Part shown: positions 11,201 through 20,790 of the stretch, one piece after another
Position numbering within the stretch: position 1 is the first letter of the stretch
How the letters are laid out: each line of letters starts with the position of its first letter
Assembly (NCBI GenBank): GCA_903813345.2
Contig: CAIIXF020000012.1
Coordinates: 7,465,615 to 7,529,614 of the forward strand
Length of the DNA stretch: 64,000 nt
From: Owenia fusiformis
Taxonomy: Eukaryota; Annelida; Polychaeta; Sabellida; Oweniidae
Direction: 5' to 3'
Made by a program: the position numbers and the translations under genes
The notes under the pieces: model-generated
The model's input: only the letters and a program-made list of their open reading frames with translations
Told to the model about the DNA's origin: nothing
Databases searched by the model: none

Positions 11201-13273
11201 CATCAGACGCTTAAGACCATGATTAGAGCTTTCTGTTTTGAATATGAGAAAGACTGGGATGAGGGTATACCCTTGCTTCTGTTTGCTACCAGGGAGGCTA
11301 AGCAAGAATCATTAGGGTTCAGTCCATTTGAGCTAGTATTTGGTCATTCTGTGCGTGGTCCACTTAAATTGCTAAAAGAAAAGTGGCTGACAGAAACTGA
11401 AAAGTTTAATTTATTGAACTATGTCACTGGGTTTAAAGAGCGCCTATCAAAGGCTTGTGAAATAGCCAAAGAAAATTTGCTCAATAGCCAAGATAAAATG
11501 AAAACTTGGTATGACAGAAAAGTCAAAGAAAGATCTTTCCAGCCGGGTGACAAAGTTCTTATATTACTGCCACTTCAGACAAATCCGCTACAAGCAAAAT
11601 TCTATGGTCCTTATGTAGTGGATTCCAAGGTCAATGACCTCAATTATATTGTCAAAACTCCAGATAGGCGCAAAGAAACACAATTGTGTCACATCAATAT
11701 GATGAAAAGGTACTTTGAGCCAGACAAAGAGCATGACTCAATTAAACCTGTAGTCACTTTGGCACCTGTCCTTGAAAAAGAATATGCTCTACAAGATTCA
11801 GATGATATCAATTGTACTGATTTAGACTATGAAGATATCAAAGGTTTGTCTAGGTTAAAGAACTCTGAAGTATTATCAAATCTAGATCATAAATTGCACC
11901 ATGTGACAAATGATCAAAAACGGCAAGTCACAGACTTAATTCATGAGTTCACTGATATCTTCTCTGATGTACCGACTAAGACATCTATAGCTTATCATGA
12001 TGTTGAAGTCCAAGATGTAACCCCTATTAAGCAACATGCTTACAGAGTAAATCCATCAAAATCAGAAGATTTGAGAGCTGAGGTCAATTATATGTTAGAA
12101 AATGACATAATTGAAAAGAGCAATAGCCCATGGAGTTCACCTGCTTTCATTGTACCAAAATCAAATGGTGGACGTAGGCTAGTAGTTAATTATATCAAAG
12201 TGAATCGAGTAACAAAGACCGATTCTTATCCCATACCACGAATTGACGACTGTATTGACAAAATTGGAACTGCTAAATATGTCAGTAAATTTGATCTCCT
12301 CAAAGGATTCCTAGGGGTTCCATTAACTGAAAGAGCAAAACAGGTATCTGCCTTTGTTACTCCTGATGGTTTGTACCAATTCAAAGTTATGCCATTTGGT
12401 ATGAAAAATGCACCTGCCACATTTCAAAGAATGATGAATGGCTTATTAGCAGATCTCGAAAACACTGGTGTCTACATCGATGATGTAATTGTCTATTCTG
12501 ACACTTTTGATGAACACATGTGTTTGCTGCGTAAGTTGTTTGAAAGAATCTCTTTAGCCAATTTAACCATCAATTTGGCTAAAAGTGAATTTTGTAAAGC
12601 CACAGTTGAATATCTGGGCCATGTGGTGGGTCAAGGGCATGTTAAACCAGTGAGTGCCAAAGTGGAATCAATAATACAACTCCCAGTTCCTACTAACAAG
12701 AAAGAGTTGATGAGAAGTCTTGGAATGGCTGGCTTTTATAGGAAGTTTTGTCCAAATTTCTCTTCAATTGCTCTTCCATTGACCAATTTACTTGGGAAAA
12801 ACATCAAATATGTGTGGTCTGAGCAATGTCATACAGCCTTTGATAAAATCAAGGCCATACTAAGTGAAGAACCAGTGCTTGTTGCACCTGATTTTAGCAA
12901 GCCATTCAAAATACAAGTAGATGCTTCTGATGTAGGAATGGGGGCTGTCCTATTACAAGAAAAGGATGGTATTGATCATCCAGTGTGTTATTATTCAAAG
13001 AAATTTGATAAACATCAGAAAAACTACTCCACCATAGAAAAGGAATGTCTAGCATTACTTCTGTCATTACAACATTTTGAAGTATATGTTAGTGCACCAG
13101 TTCATGCAGTTACTGTATTTACTGATCACAATCCGCTGACATTCCTTCATAGAATGAAGAACAAGAATCGTAGATTGTTGAGGTGGAGTCTGTTATTGTC
13201 AGAGTACAATCTTGACATAAGACACATCAAAGGCAAGGATAATTTAATTGCTGATACTCTTTCAAGAGTGTAA
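8267..13273 (+). CDS. Gag-Pol polyprotein, Gmr1-type (gag-PR-IN-RT-RH)
   Basis: 1668 codons in one frame with no stop or frameshift. The ATG at 8267 is chosen because it is the first ATG of the frame; an upstream TTG is not a plausible eukaryotic start. Domains in order: a charged coiled coil (about residues 65-150, repeats of LREKEL and LREQE); the gag core; a CCHC knuckle C404-C407-H412-C417; a protease with DTGA at 491-494; an integrase HHCC finger (H810, H817, C847, C850) and DD35E triad (D881, D940, E976); a reverse transcriptase with YIDD (1403-1406); and an RNase H with VDAS (D1552) and FTDHNP. Gag and pol are therefore made as a single product. A serine-rich linker of about 200 residues separates protease and integrase. 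There is no chromodomain. All catalytic residues checked are present, so the copy may be active. Confidence 0.95.
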   Translation: MSFEVETFLEAPSLEEFDDLKKTELLAIAKHVGLSVKSSYNKGTIKNFVLQYLVAESLLPEEPAQHVEHTDPVRLKELELREKELQNERELREKELEIQKEREIRELREKELQNEKEIRLREQEMQNEKEIRLREQEIQKEKEVELKRLELEAQSKTDEHATMHQHFENRFDASKFLKFVPKFQEKNVDKYFTHFEKVAQSLDWPKSAWPVMLQSVFTGKASEIFASLSAEVCSDYDLIKNAILKAYELVPEAYRQKFRNAHKQSDQTHVEFAREQEQLFDRWLVSKDVSEEFKKLRELLLIEQFKNCVQYHIRTYLDEHKVETLSQAATLSDDYALTHKGSFIKGNPNYRGYQGNKPSYDSKSNQSSSSNTSNKAKDQSNSSQSFSSKSDQSNSSGPKSNVTCNYCKKPGHLISECYRIKNRREMSGSAHSNGCATVPISRKPIVWDSYTHTEKSTHSDIMEDYKPFMSEGSVSLSSDDTNSKPVKILRDTGASQTLLLEGVLPLSEESFTGTHILMQGIELGFTKVPLHRIHITSELVKGPVIVGVRPQLPVEGVALLLGNDLAGGKVSLDPIVSDQPCSIEDSVQEDSDIYPACAVTRAMAKRLADSGDSSVGDDFDSGFLSSLFDDECHSPLVKDDPYPILKANSSLKQPSVRAKQSSIEANSSLKKPIARGDSLSEQDHYFDAVSPALASPDEVSSSSASVHEVSSPPCSEVSSSISDSDSLKNDPHSKHMLIYEQEHDPSLIDLHKRCLTIDEADKVPVCFYKKDGILMRKWRPPEASPEDDWAIVHQIIVPKSYHKEILSLAHDSPMAGHLGVTKTYHKILNHFYWPKLKQDVQEYCRSCHTCQMVGKPNQKIPTAPLHPIPAFDEPFSKVLIDCVGPLPKTKSGNQYLLTILCMATRFPEAIPLRNIKAKNIVKSLIKFFTLVGLPKDLQSDQGSNFMSGLFQQVMDTLGIKQCKSSAYHPESQGALERYHQTLKTMIRAFCFEYEKDWDEGIPLLLFATREAKQESLGFSPFELVFGHSVRGPLKLLKEKWLTETEKFNLLNYVTGFKERLSKACEIAKENLLNSQDKMKTWYDRKVKERSFQPGDKVLILLPLQTNPLQAKFYGPYVVDSKVNDLNYIVKTPDRRKETQLCHINMMKRYFEPDKEHDSIKPVVTLAPVLEKEYALQDSDDINCTDLDYEDIKGLSRLKNSEVLSNLDHKLHHVTNDQKRQVTDLIHEFTDIFSDVPTKTSIAYHDVEVQDVTPIKQHAYRVNPSKSEDLRAEVNYMLENDIIEKSNSPWSSPAFIVPKSNGGRRLVVNYIKVNRVTKTDSYPIPRIDDCIDKIGTAKYVSKFDLLKGFLGVPLTERAKQVSAFVTPDGLYQFKVMPFGMKNAPATFQRMMNGLLADLENTGVYIDDVIVYSDTFDEHMCLLRKLFERISLANLTINLAKSEFCKATVEYLGHVVGQGHVKPVSAKVESIIQLPVPTNKKELMRSLGMAGFYRKFCPNFSSIALPLTNLLGKNIKYVWSEQCHTAFDKIKAILSEEPVLVAPDFSKPFKIQVDASDVGMGAVLLQEKDGIDHPVCYYSKKFDKHQKNYSTIEKECLALLLSLQHFEVYVSAPVHAVTVFTDHNPLTFLHRMKNKNRRLLRWSLLLSEYNLDIRHIKGKDNLIADTLSRV

Positions 13274-13549
13274 TACCTCTATTTTAAAGAGGCTATTTGG
13301 CTTATATTGCATATGCTTGAGGCTTTATGTTGATATGATAAAAGAGATTGTACTTCAAATGTGATTTGATAATATTATTGTAATATGTTTTTGGGTTTTA
13401 CTCAGTCTGAAACAGTATAAATATTATTGTATTTGACTATTGTAAACAAAAGTTATGTAAGTCTCAACCTCATCTTTAAAAAATTTGTAACCCTCGCTAC
13501 ACCAGATATTATTGTAAAAGTTTTTCATTGTATTCAAAACTTTTCTTTT

Positions 13550-13560
13550 AAGGAGGGAGG
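13550..13560 (+). promoter_or_regulatory. Polypurine tract
   Basis: AAGGAGGGAGG lies immediately before the 3' LTR and would be the plus-strand primer of reverse transcription. Confidence 0.85.
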
Positions 13561-14420
13561 TGTTACAGTATTATATTCAATTATATTCACATTAAGTTTA
13601 GTTTATCAATATGCATATACTGTAACTGATCTTCATTAGAGATCTTAGGTCAAGTCAAGGTCACAATGACATTATATCTTGTAAACATAACTGAACTGAA
13701 TGACTCATTAACTCTTGGCCTTCTAGAAAGTACTGGAACTGTAATCATTTAATCAAGATTGAATCATGTGACTTAAGATGTCCAATCAGTGTTATTTTCT
13801 AGAAATCGTAACTTCTTGAAACATCTGGACTATGCCTTTGCACTATATAATGAGAGAGCTGATTTGGGCTAGCAGCAGATAATTAAGTAATCATAACTGG
13901 ACATCTCAAAGGAACTAAATAAAGCAGAATTTCAAAGTTTATCAAAAGGACATCTTCTTAGCGGAATATTATAGACACCTACTGTGGGAACATTTATAAC
14001 ACTACAAATATACAACCTGAGGACTTCATATGGACATATATTACAACACACACTATATACGGATTATCATATACATTCGTGGATTATCATAAACATTTGT
14101 GGATTATCATCAAACATTTGTGGATTATCATCAAACATTATTGGATACGAACATTATAGGATTACAACAAACATTATTGGATTATTACAAACATTGGAGA
14201 ACTATTAACGATTATTGAAACATTTCGTGATCTGGATCATTCTCAAGGATCGTCAACGACATTTATCGACATCAAGAATAAGCCGTACCATTGATTGGAC
14301 ATCACTTAAGTATTAAACCTCCTTTATATTATTGTTATATTATTTAGTTTTCAAAGTATAAATATATTGTTATCATATTTTAATTGCTGTTTTTACTTTC
14401 TGTTATTTTCGAACGTAACA
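13561..14420 (+). repeat. 3' LTR
   Basis: 860 bp, identical to the 5' LTR by eye except A at 13758 versus G at 7492. It is followed by ATAA, the second copy of the target duplication. Confidence 0.95.
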
Positions 14421-15349
14421 ATAACAAAAGTCTGCCGTTTAAGTTCCAGGAACTTTATTTCACTAAAAATTCTCAGCTGATTATGAAATTTCAAAATTCA
14501 TTCTTCATTTTTGGCATCTAAAAAATGATGGCTGCATTGAATGATCAACTGTAAGATCTAATTCTGCGCTATTTTTTAATAAAATGATGGTATTCCTACA
14601 CAATTTAGAATGTTGACAATATGTTTTAAGACAACAAGGGAATACTGAACTGGTTCCTAAATTCATGAATTATGTCACTCAGGTCAAGTTTTAAAATGGA
14701 AAAGACAGTGAAAAAAGTGGAATCAGCAAGGAATAAAGTAGCTAGGCATGTAGTAAACACTCTGATTTGTATAAAAATGGCAGAAACTCAGGTAGTTCAA
14801 TCAAATTTTGAAGAGTAATGGAGTAAAATAGGATTGATAATCCCAAGATTTAACAATTGGTAATAAAACAGTATCAAGAAGATATCTCTAGAGAAATGAC
14901 TAATGTTCCGATCCAGTGATGTTGTGACAGGACATTTTCTTTAAAGCAAACCAATTTGTTTTCCATGTATTCGTAAATCATTTTCTGTGTTAAAAGTTAA
15001 ATGTCATCAACTAAGAATACTTTTCAGGGAAAGCATTGTTACAGTTAGATTAATGAATGCCTCAAATGACAGCATCCTTGGGAATGGCCTGGGAATAGGA
15101 AGGATATTCGACCTGATAACTTTTTTGGCATCTTGCCTGTTATATTCAAGATTAGTTTTTTTTTTAAATTCATTTAAAACACTTTTCCACTTATGCCAGA
15201 ATAAGTTATTTATTTTATCACATTCTGAAGAACGTACTACATGTACGTGATCTGAGCCCAAACCATTCAACCAAACTATTGCTTTCAAAGTCAAATATCT
15301 GCAAAAAATTCCATGTTATAAATTCAAATGCAACTTCATACAAATTTCA
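14421..15349. other. Gene-free stretch between the two retrotransposons
   Basis: Contains one family D copy (14688-14832, plus). Two overlapping opposite-strand frames at 15.0-15.3 kb have no recognisable motif and are taken as chance. Confidence 0.5.
14688..14832 (+). repeat. Family D interspersed repeat
   Basis: Contains 'gtggaatcagcaaggaataa', 'aaacactctgatttgtat' and 'ttttgaagagtaatggagt'. It is more diverged than the copy at 44.2 kb. Confidence 0.65.
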
Positions 15350-15362
15350 ACCAGTTTTTGCT
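15350..15362. repeat. LINE target-site duplication, left copy
   Basis: ACCAGTTTTTGCT, repeated exactly at 18937-18949. It borders the oligo-T run that represents the LINE poly(A) tail. Confidence 0.75.
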
Positions 15363-15386
15363 CTTTTTTTTTCTTTTAAAATAGTC

Positions 15387-15392
15387 TTTATT
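15387..15392 (-). terminator. LINE polyadenylation signal
   Basis: AATAAA on the minus strand, about 15 bases before the A-run at the element end. Confidence 0.6.
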
Positions 15393-15453
15393 CAACTTTT
15401 GGTTATTTTACATAACATAAACAATGACATAAAGTAGATAATTCATACAATTT

Positions 15454-18400
15454 TCATTTTAATAGTTTTGATACAAAATTCCACTTTGAACAATAAAATA
15501 CATTTTTTCTGTAATTAATTTCATATTTTATCAATGAAATCATGCTTTCAAATGTTCTTTGTTTTTTACTATTCAATTCTAAAATATATGATTTATAAAT
15601 ACTGTTTGTAACAATGCTGATAAAATAATTTAAAAAATGTGTATGTGAGTCATGGCCATTATAACCAATTATAATTTTTCTGTAAGAAATATTAAGGCCA
15701 CATGTTTTATGTATCAGTGCCCATATATCTTTTGCTAAGGAACATTCAAAAATAATATGTTTCAAGTCACATAAATTATTGCAAATACTACAATGATAAT
15801 TATCTGTTATCCCATAGAGAAATAAGTCAGTTAATCCAGGAAGAATATTGTTAATTATTTTGAAGTTAAAATTGGCAATTTTTTTGTCTTTAACTTTTAT
15901 TATCTTGCTAGTAAAAAAATTTGGCCAATTTATTTCATCTATTTTACCTTCATTTGTTATACAAAAATCTCTTTCCCATTTCTTGTAGGTAAACCATTTT
16001 TCAGATTTTCTATTTTTCAGTATTGTATAAAAGAAATTGGATTTTTTACCTCTAAAGTCTAATTGGATGTTTTTTACTTTAAAGTTGGGTTTTCTTGGTA
16101 TATTTGTGAATTTTACTTGTTCTATATTAATAAAGCATTTTATTGATTTCATTACAGTTAGGACTTGAAAATATTCAGAAATCCAATTTTTTTTATTTTT
16201 CAACTTTTCAAAAATATAGTTAACATTTAAAAATTCATTTTGAGTTATGAGATCTTTGACATAGATAATATCACTATCTATCCAAGATTTGAAGAAAAGT
16301 GGTTTGCCTTTCAATTGAAATAATCTGTTATTCCATATGGTTTGTTGGATTATTTCATGGTGTTTTAATTTATTGATTATATCATAGTCTTTACAACTAT
16401 TATATGCTTTTAGAACTTGTTTATAGAACACAGGCAGTCTATCAAGATGCTCATTAGAGAAAACATTCATTTTTAATAAAATGTCCATATTCGGAGCCAG
16501 TTTGCTAAAATAAAAGTACGGAATTTTATTAAATGTGTTTTTTTTGTCATATATACGACTAATCCATACAGCTTTTAGAGCATTTAGCTGTGATTGAAAA
16601 TCTAACATGTTTAGACCTCCACTGTCTATAGAGTTTATTACAATAGTTCGTCTTATCTTGTCTTTCTTCCCATCCCATAAAAAGTTGTATATTAAATTGT
16701 TAATTCGTTTAATAATTTCTTCTTTAAATGATAAAATAGATGCTGAATATACAAGTTTTGATATGGCTAAAGACTTTATAATAGTGATTTTTCCAAATAA
16801 AGTAAGGTAGCGTTTTTTCCAAGAATCTAATGTTTTTTCAAGGTCATTTATTTTCTCATTCCAGTTTAAATCATAGCATTTATTTTCATTATGACCTATG
16901 TATATGCCTAAATATCTTACAGGTTCATCTGTAAAATTAATATTTTCAAATTTACTTTCAAAAGCACGATTGGTTCCAAGCCATATTCCTTCTGTTTTAT
17001 TTAAATTGAGTTGTAGGCCTGAGTATTTTGAAAATTGTTTAATGGTTTTTAATGCTTCACTTATGGATGCTTTGTCTTTCATAAATAATGATGTATCATC
17101 TGCTGATTGTGATATTTTATACTCTGTGTTATCAATTTCAATTCCTTTGATTTTTTCATTTTGAATCAGTTTTAAAGACATAACTTCACAGCATAATATG
17201 AATGCGATTGCAGAAACGGGGCAGCCCTGCCGACATGAGCGTTCCATAGGAATATTATGAGATAGCCATCCATTTTGTTTAATATTAATAAATGGATTTG
17301 TATATAATAATTTGAGCCATTTTATGATGTTATCATTAAAATTAAATTTTTTTAAAGTTTCAAACATAAAGTTCCATTCAATAGAATCAAACGCTTTTTG
17401 AAAATCTAAAAATAGAATTGTTCCTTGTTCCGTGTTATTGTTGTTAAAATAATCAAAAATATCTATTACTAAGCGACAACTATTGCCAATGTATCTACCA
17501 TTTATATATGCAGTTTGATGTAAACTGATAAGTTTCCCAACTACTAACTGTAGCCTGTCTGCAAGTACAAAGGCTAATATTTTATAGTCAGTATTTGATA
17601 AGCTTATTGGTCTATAGTTCTTTAACAATTCTCTATCACCTTTTTTGTATAAAAGTGAAATAATGATTTTTCTAAATGAGGTTGGCAATGTGCCAGTATA
17701 AAATGATTCGTTAATTGCATCTAAAACATAGTGCTTGATGTCAGACCAAAAATATTTGTAAAAATCTGATGTCAAACCATCAGAACCAGGTGATTTATCA
17801 GATTTCATCTTTTTTATGACAGTTGAACATTCTGATTCTGTGATTTCACCTTCTAATAATTTATTATCATTTTCACTAAGTTTCACTGGAAAATCAATCG
17901 TATTTAAATATGCTTTAACTTTTTCTGTATTTTGAGCTTTTGAGGAATAAAGTTCTGAATAGAACTTAATCTCTTCTTCAAGAATTTCATTGTCAGAACT
18001 GATTATAGAGTTGTTACTAGTCTTTAATGAAGTAATGGTATTACTCATTTGTCGTGATTTTTCCAAACTAAGAAAATATTTTGAATTTTTTTCACCAAAT
18101 TCAACGTTCTGTTCTTTTGCTCTTAAAATTGCACCTTTGGTTTTTTCTTCGAGCTGTTTTTCAAAAATCAGGAGGATTTCCTGTTCTCTTTGTTTTTCTT
18201 TTTGGTCTAAATTTGAATTATTTTCTAGGTTGTTTAATTCTTCTTTTAGTAATGAAAGTTCCATTGTTTTAACTTTGTTTTTGTCTATTGAGAATCTTAT
18301 TGCACATTCCTTGATTTTTATTTTAAGAAATTCCCATTTCATTTGTTTAGATGTTAATTCATTTATCTCTTCATTATTTTTTAAAAGATCTCTGATTTTC

Positions 18401-18936
18401 TCAACAAATATATTATCCTCTAGAAGTGTTTTGTTAAATTTCCAATACCCTGGACCTTTTTTATTCTTTTGGACATCTATTAGTAAGCAGAGTGCTTTAT
18501 GATCAGAAAAGGGAAAATGAATTTTTTCTTTTTTTATCACTTTAAATGTAGGGTTTTCATTATATAGAATATAATCTATTCGTGATTTTGATTTTGTACC
18601 TTTAGAAATACAAGTATAACCATAGTTTTTGAATTCATCTGTCAAATTTAGATATTTTATCATATTTGTTAGTTTTTGACGGCTTGTATCTGCCTCTAAT
18701 ACCCTAGATGATTTATCGTATTTGGTCAAATAACAATTAAGATCTCCAAATGCTATAATATTACTGTTAAAAGATGCAAAAGTTTTAATACGCTTTGCAT
18801 GCTGGGTAAAAAATTCAGTTCTACCATTCATATTATTAGGTGCATACATATTTACAATAGTGAAAATGTTTTCATTAATTTTTATGTTGAGCATTAAAAG
18901 TCTTGCATCTGGGCTAGCATAATTATCAAAAACATT
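15454..18936 (-). pseudogene. LINE ORF2 lacking the endonuclease N-terminus (EN-RT-zinc knuckle)
   Basis: About 1160 codons are open with no frameshift or stop. Visible parts: the C-terminal part of the apurinic-type endonuclease (VNMYAPN, FGDLNCY, SRIDYIL, FSDHKAL); a central charged linker; the reverse transcriptase with SPGSDGLTSDFYK, YRPISLSNTDYKIL, LFLDFQKAFDSI, RQGCPVS and a catalytic DD at 17095-17100 in the context QSADDTSLF; then a C-terminal knuckle CSICNNLCDLKHIIFEC typical of L1/Tx1 ORF2. About 70-80 N-terminal endonuclease residues are missing. The frame extends 17 codons past 18936 into flanking DNA, and those codons include the target duplication, so I end the element at 18936. 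The residue before ADD is serine, where Phe or Tyr is usual. This copy cannot encode a complete enzyme. Confidence 0.9.
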
Positions 18937-18949
18937 ACCAGTTTTTGCT
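18937..18949. repeat. LINE target-site duplication, right copy
   Basis: ACCAGTTTTTGCT, an exact match to 15350-15362. It marks the 5' truncation point of the LINE. Confidence 0.75.
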
Positions 18950-20111
18950 TCTTTCAAAATCTTCTTAAATGTAACATATTTATGCAAGGCATTAACATGA
19001 CAAGATGTTACTTTATTGGAAAAATTTGTTATAGATGCCGCCGAACCGGAATTTCTATAGCCTTGTGAGCCCCCTCCCCCACTATACTAGACAGTGTTGT
19101 GTTGATGAAGTAAATAAAGGGGGGAGGGTGGGGGTCCACAGTCTACAGACTAATAAACATACCTTATGAACTGTTTTATCCCTAATGCCAAACCAATCTC
19201 TAATAACATCCATTAGATTCGTATTCAGATAATAAATGTACTGTTGATCTCAGGTTATATACCAAAGCACGTTTAATCCACTCAAATTTTCTTTAATATT
19301 GACGAATATTAACTAGGACTTGGAAATTGTTTACTTTGTTTCGTGCAAATTAAATAATGATTCAATTAACACAAATATATTCATTTATAACGTAAATATT
19401 TTCCTAGTTTTAATTTCAATTTCAATTTATTGTGTGTATTTTGGCAATTCTTGCCTATACATAAAACAGATCAATAGGAACTTGTGAAATATTAACTTGA
19501 ATATCAAATAATTTCACTTTATTGGAAAATCTTATTTCTTTTTACTTTATTATCGCCCACCTGATTTTTAAAAACATCAATCTTCCTCACTGTTTCTGTA
19601 TTCATTGTCTTCCATGAACTTTGATAATTGTAAATTTATAAGGGAGTGGGTGGTATAACGATGGTGATTACAGCCTCCCTTTTCAAAACTATCTTAGTTT
19701 CAGAAGTCTTTAGAGTTTTTTATTTGATGATTTTTTGAAGTCTTTAGTGATTTTTATTTGATGATTTTTTTTCAACAGATTCTATGTAATTAATTCTTAC
19801 AAGTAATTTTGTTTGCAATATGGTATTGAAATAAAGGCCCAAAGTTACAATTGTTGCAGTATTCAGTAATGACGTGAAAAGATGTCTGGAGATTCCTTTT
19901 TCTTAGTTTTCAACACAATATTACCAGATTTATACAAGGTAATTACCTTAAAAGCATCCATAAAATACAACTAGAGACTAAACTCATAAAGACTAAAACA
20001 TTTGCATGTAAAATTTCCGAGAAAGACGTTTTAGATAATCCCAGTACGATAATTAAACCTATTTTATTGCTTATCAAGAATGTAAAACTAACTTGAAAAA
20101 TATCATGATGG

Positions 20112-20258
20112 TATGTTTTAAAATGCTAATTAGAGTACAAATGAGTGGAATTGGCAAGGAATAAAGTAAACAGGCATGTAGTCAACACTCTAAATTGTAT
20201 AGAAATGCAAGAAAACCAGGTAGTTTATTCAAATTTTAGAGAGAAAACCAGTAAAATA
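20112..20258 (+). repeat. Family D interspersed repeat
   Basis: Carries 'tggcaaggaataaagtaaac', CAACACTCTAAATTGTATAG and 'ttcaaattttagagagaaaa'. Confidence 0.7.
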
Positions 20259-20641
20259 GGTAAGCCGTCCATGACAATTTTCTAACAAGTAATCATTATT
20301 AATATTACACTTTTGGCTTATGACCTATTCTATAATATGTTTGCATCAGAGATATGTAAATCATTATAAAGAATTTCACATACAGTTTAGCACATTCTAG
20401 CATCAATAAAACATGGCCTTGGTATGTTTCAGCATATTGGATTATCATGGTATGAAGTTTTCATATCTGTGATTGAAAATTAATCTGGCAAGCGAGTCTG
20501 GTTTCTGATTTTTGGGGGGGAGGATTATATACCTTCTTAAGGCTTTGCTTTTAAATTCATAAATTGATTAAAATAACATCATAGCACATGTTTATTAGTT
20601 TTACTGAAACTGTGAGATGATAAAATTTCTCTTTCATCCTG

Positions 20642-20790
20642 GTTAATTTCTCCAGTTCTCTCTAAAATTTGAATGAACTATTAATTTCCTTGCATTTCTA
20701 TATAACTTAAAGTGCTCCCTACATGCCTGTTGACTCTATTTCTTGCTTAGTTCACTATTTTCTACTCTATTTCACATTTGAAAACATGAC
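20642..20790 (-). repeat. Family D interspersed repeat, diverged
   Basis: 'gttctctctaaaatttgaat' is followed by 'atttctatataacttaaagt' and 'ttctactctatttcacattt'. The order matches the family on the minus strand. Confidence 0.6.

Larger units (their letters stand above)
7295..14420 (+). mobile_element. Complete Gmr1-type Ty3/gypsy LTR retrotransposon
   Basis: A 7126-bp element with all landmarks: two 860-bp LTRs starting TGTTAC and ending GTAACA, a 4-bp duplication ATAA on each side (7291-7294, 14421-14424), a tRNA-Pro primer site, a polypurine tract and one uninterrupted coding frame. The LTRs differ at a single position (G at 7492, A at 13758), so the insertion is recent. The domain order (integrase before reverse transcriptase) with a gypsy-type RT fits the Gmr1 group of Ty3/gypsy-like elements. 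It lies on the strand opposite to the RIMBP gene. No env-like frame is present. Confidence 0.95.
15363..18936 (-). mobile_element. 5'-truncated non-LTR retrotransposon, L1/Tx1 type
   Basis: A 3574-bp LINE copy bounded by a 13-bp direct repeat (15350-15362, 18937-18949). Reading the minus strand, the 3' end has a TGA stop at 15454-15456, about 90 bp of 3' UTR, AATAAA (15387-15392) and a short A-run (15364-15372 as T). The 5' end cuts into the endonuclease domain, the usual outcome of incomplete target-primed reverse transcription. It lies in the same orientation as the RIMBP gene. Confidence 0.85.

Noticed and set aside
18937-18987. Treating the extra 17 codons as part of the LINE endonuclease
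   Set aside because: They contain the exact 13-bp target duplication, and the expected upstream endonuclease motif is not found beyond them.
19158-19245. Minus-strand open stretch MDVIRDWFGIRDKTVHK ending at GTATGT
   Set aside because: Possible exon by splice signals, but short, with no family motif and no fit to the RIMBP coiled coil; it is within chance expectation.
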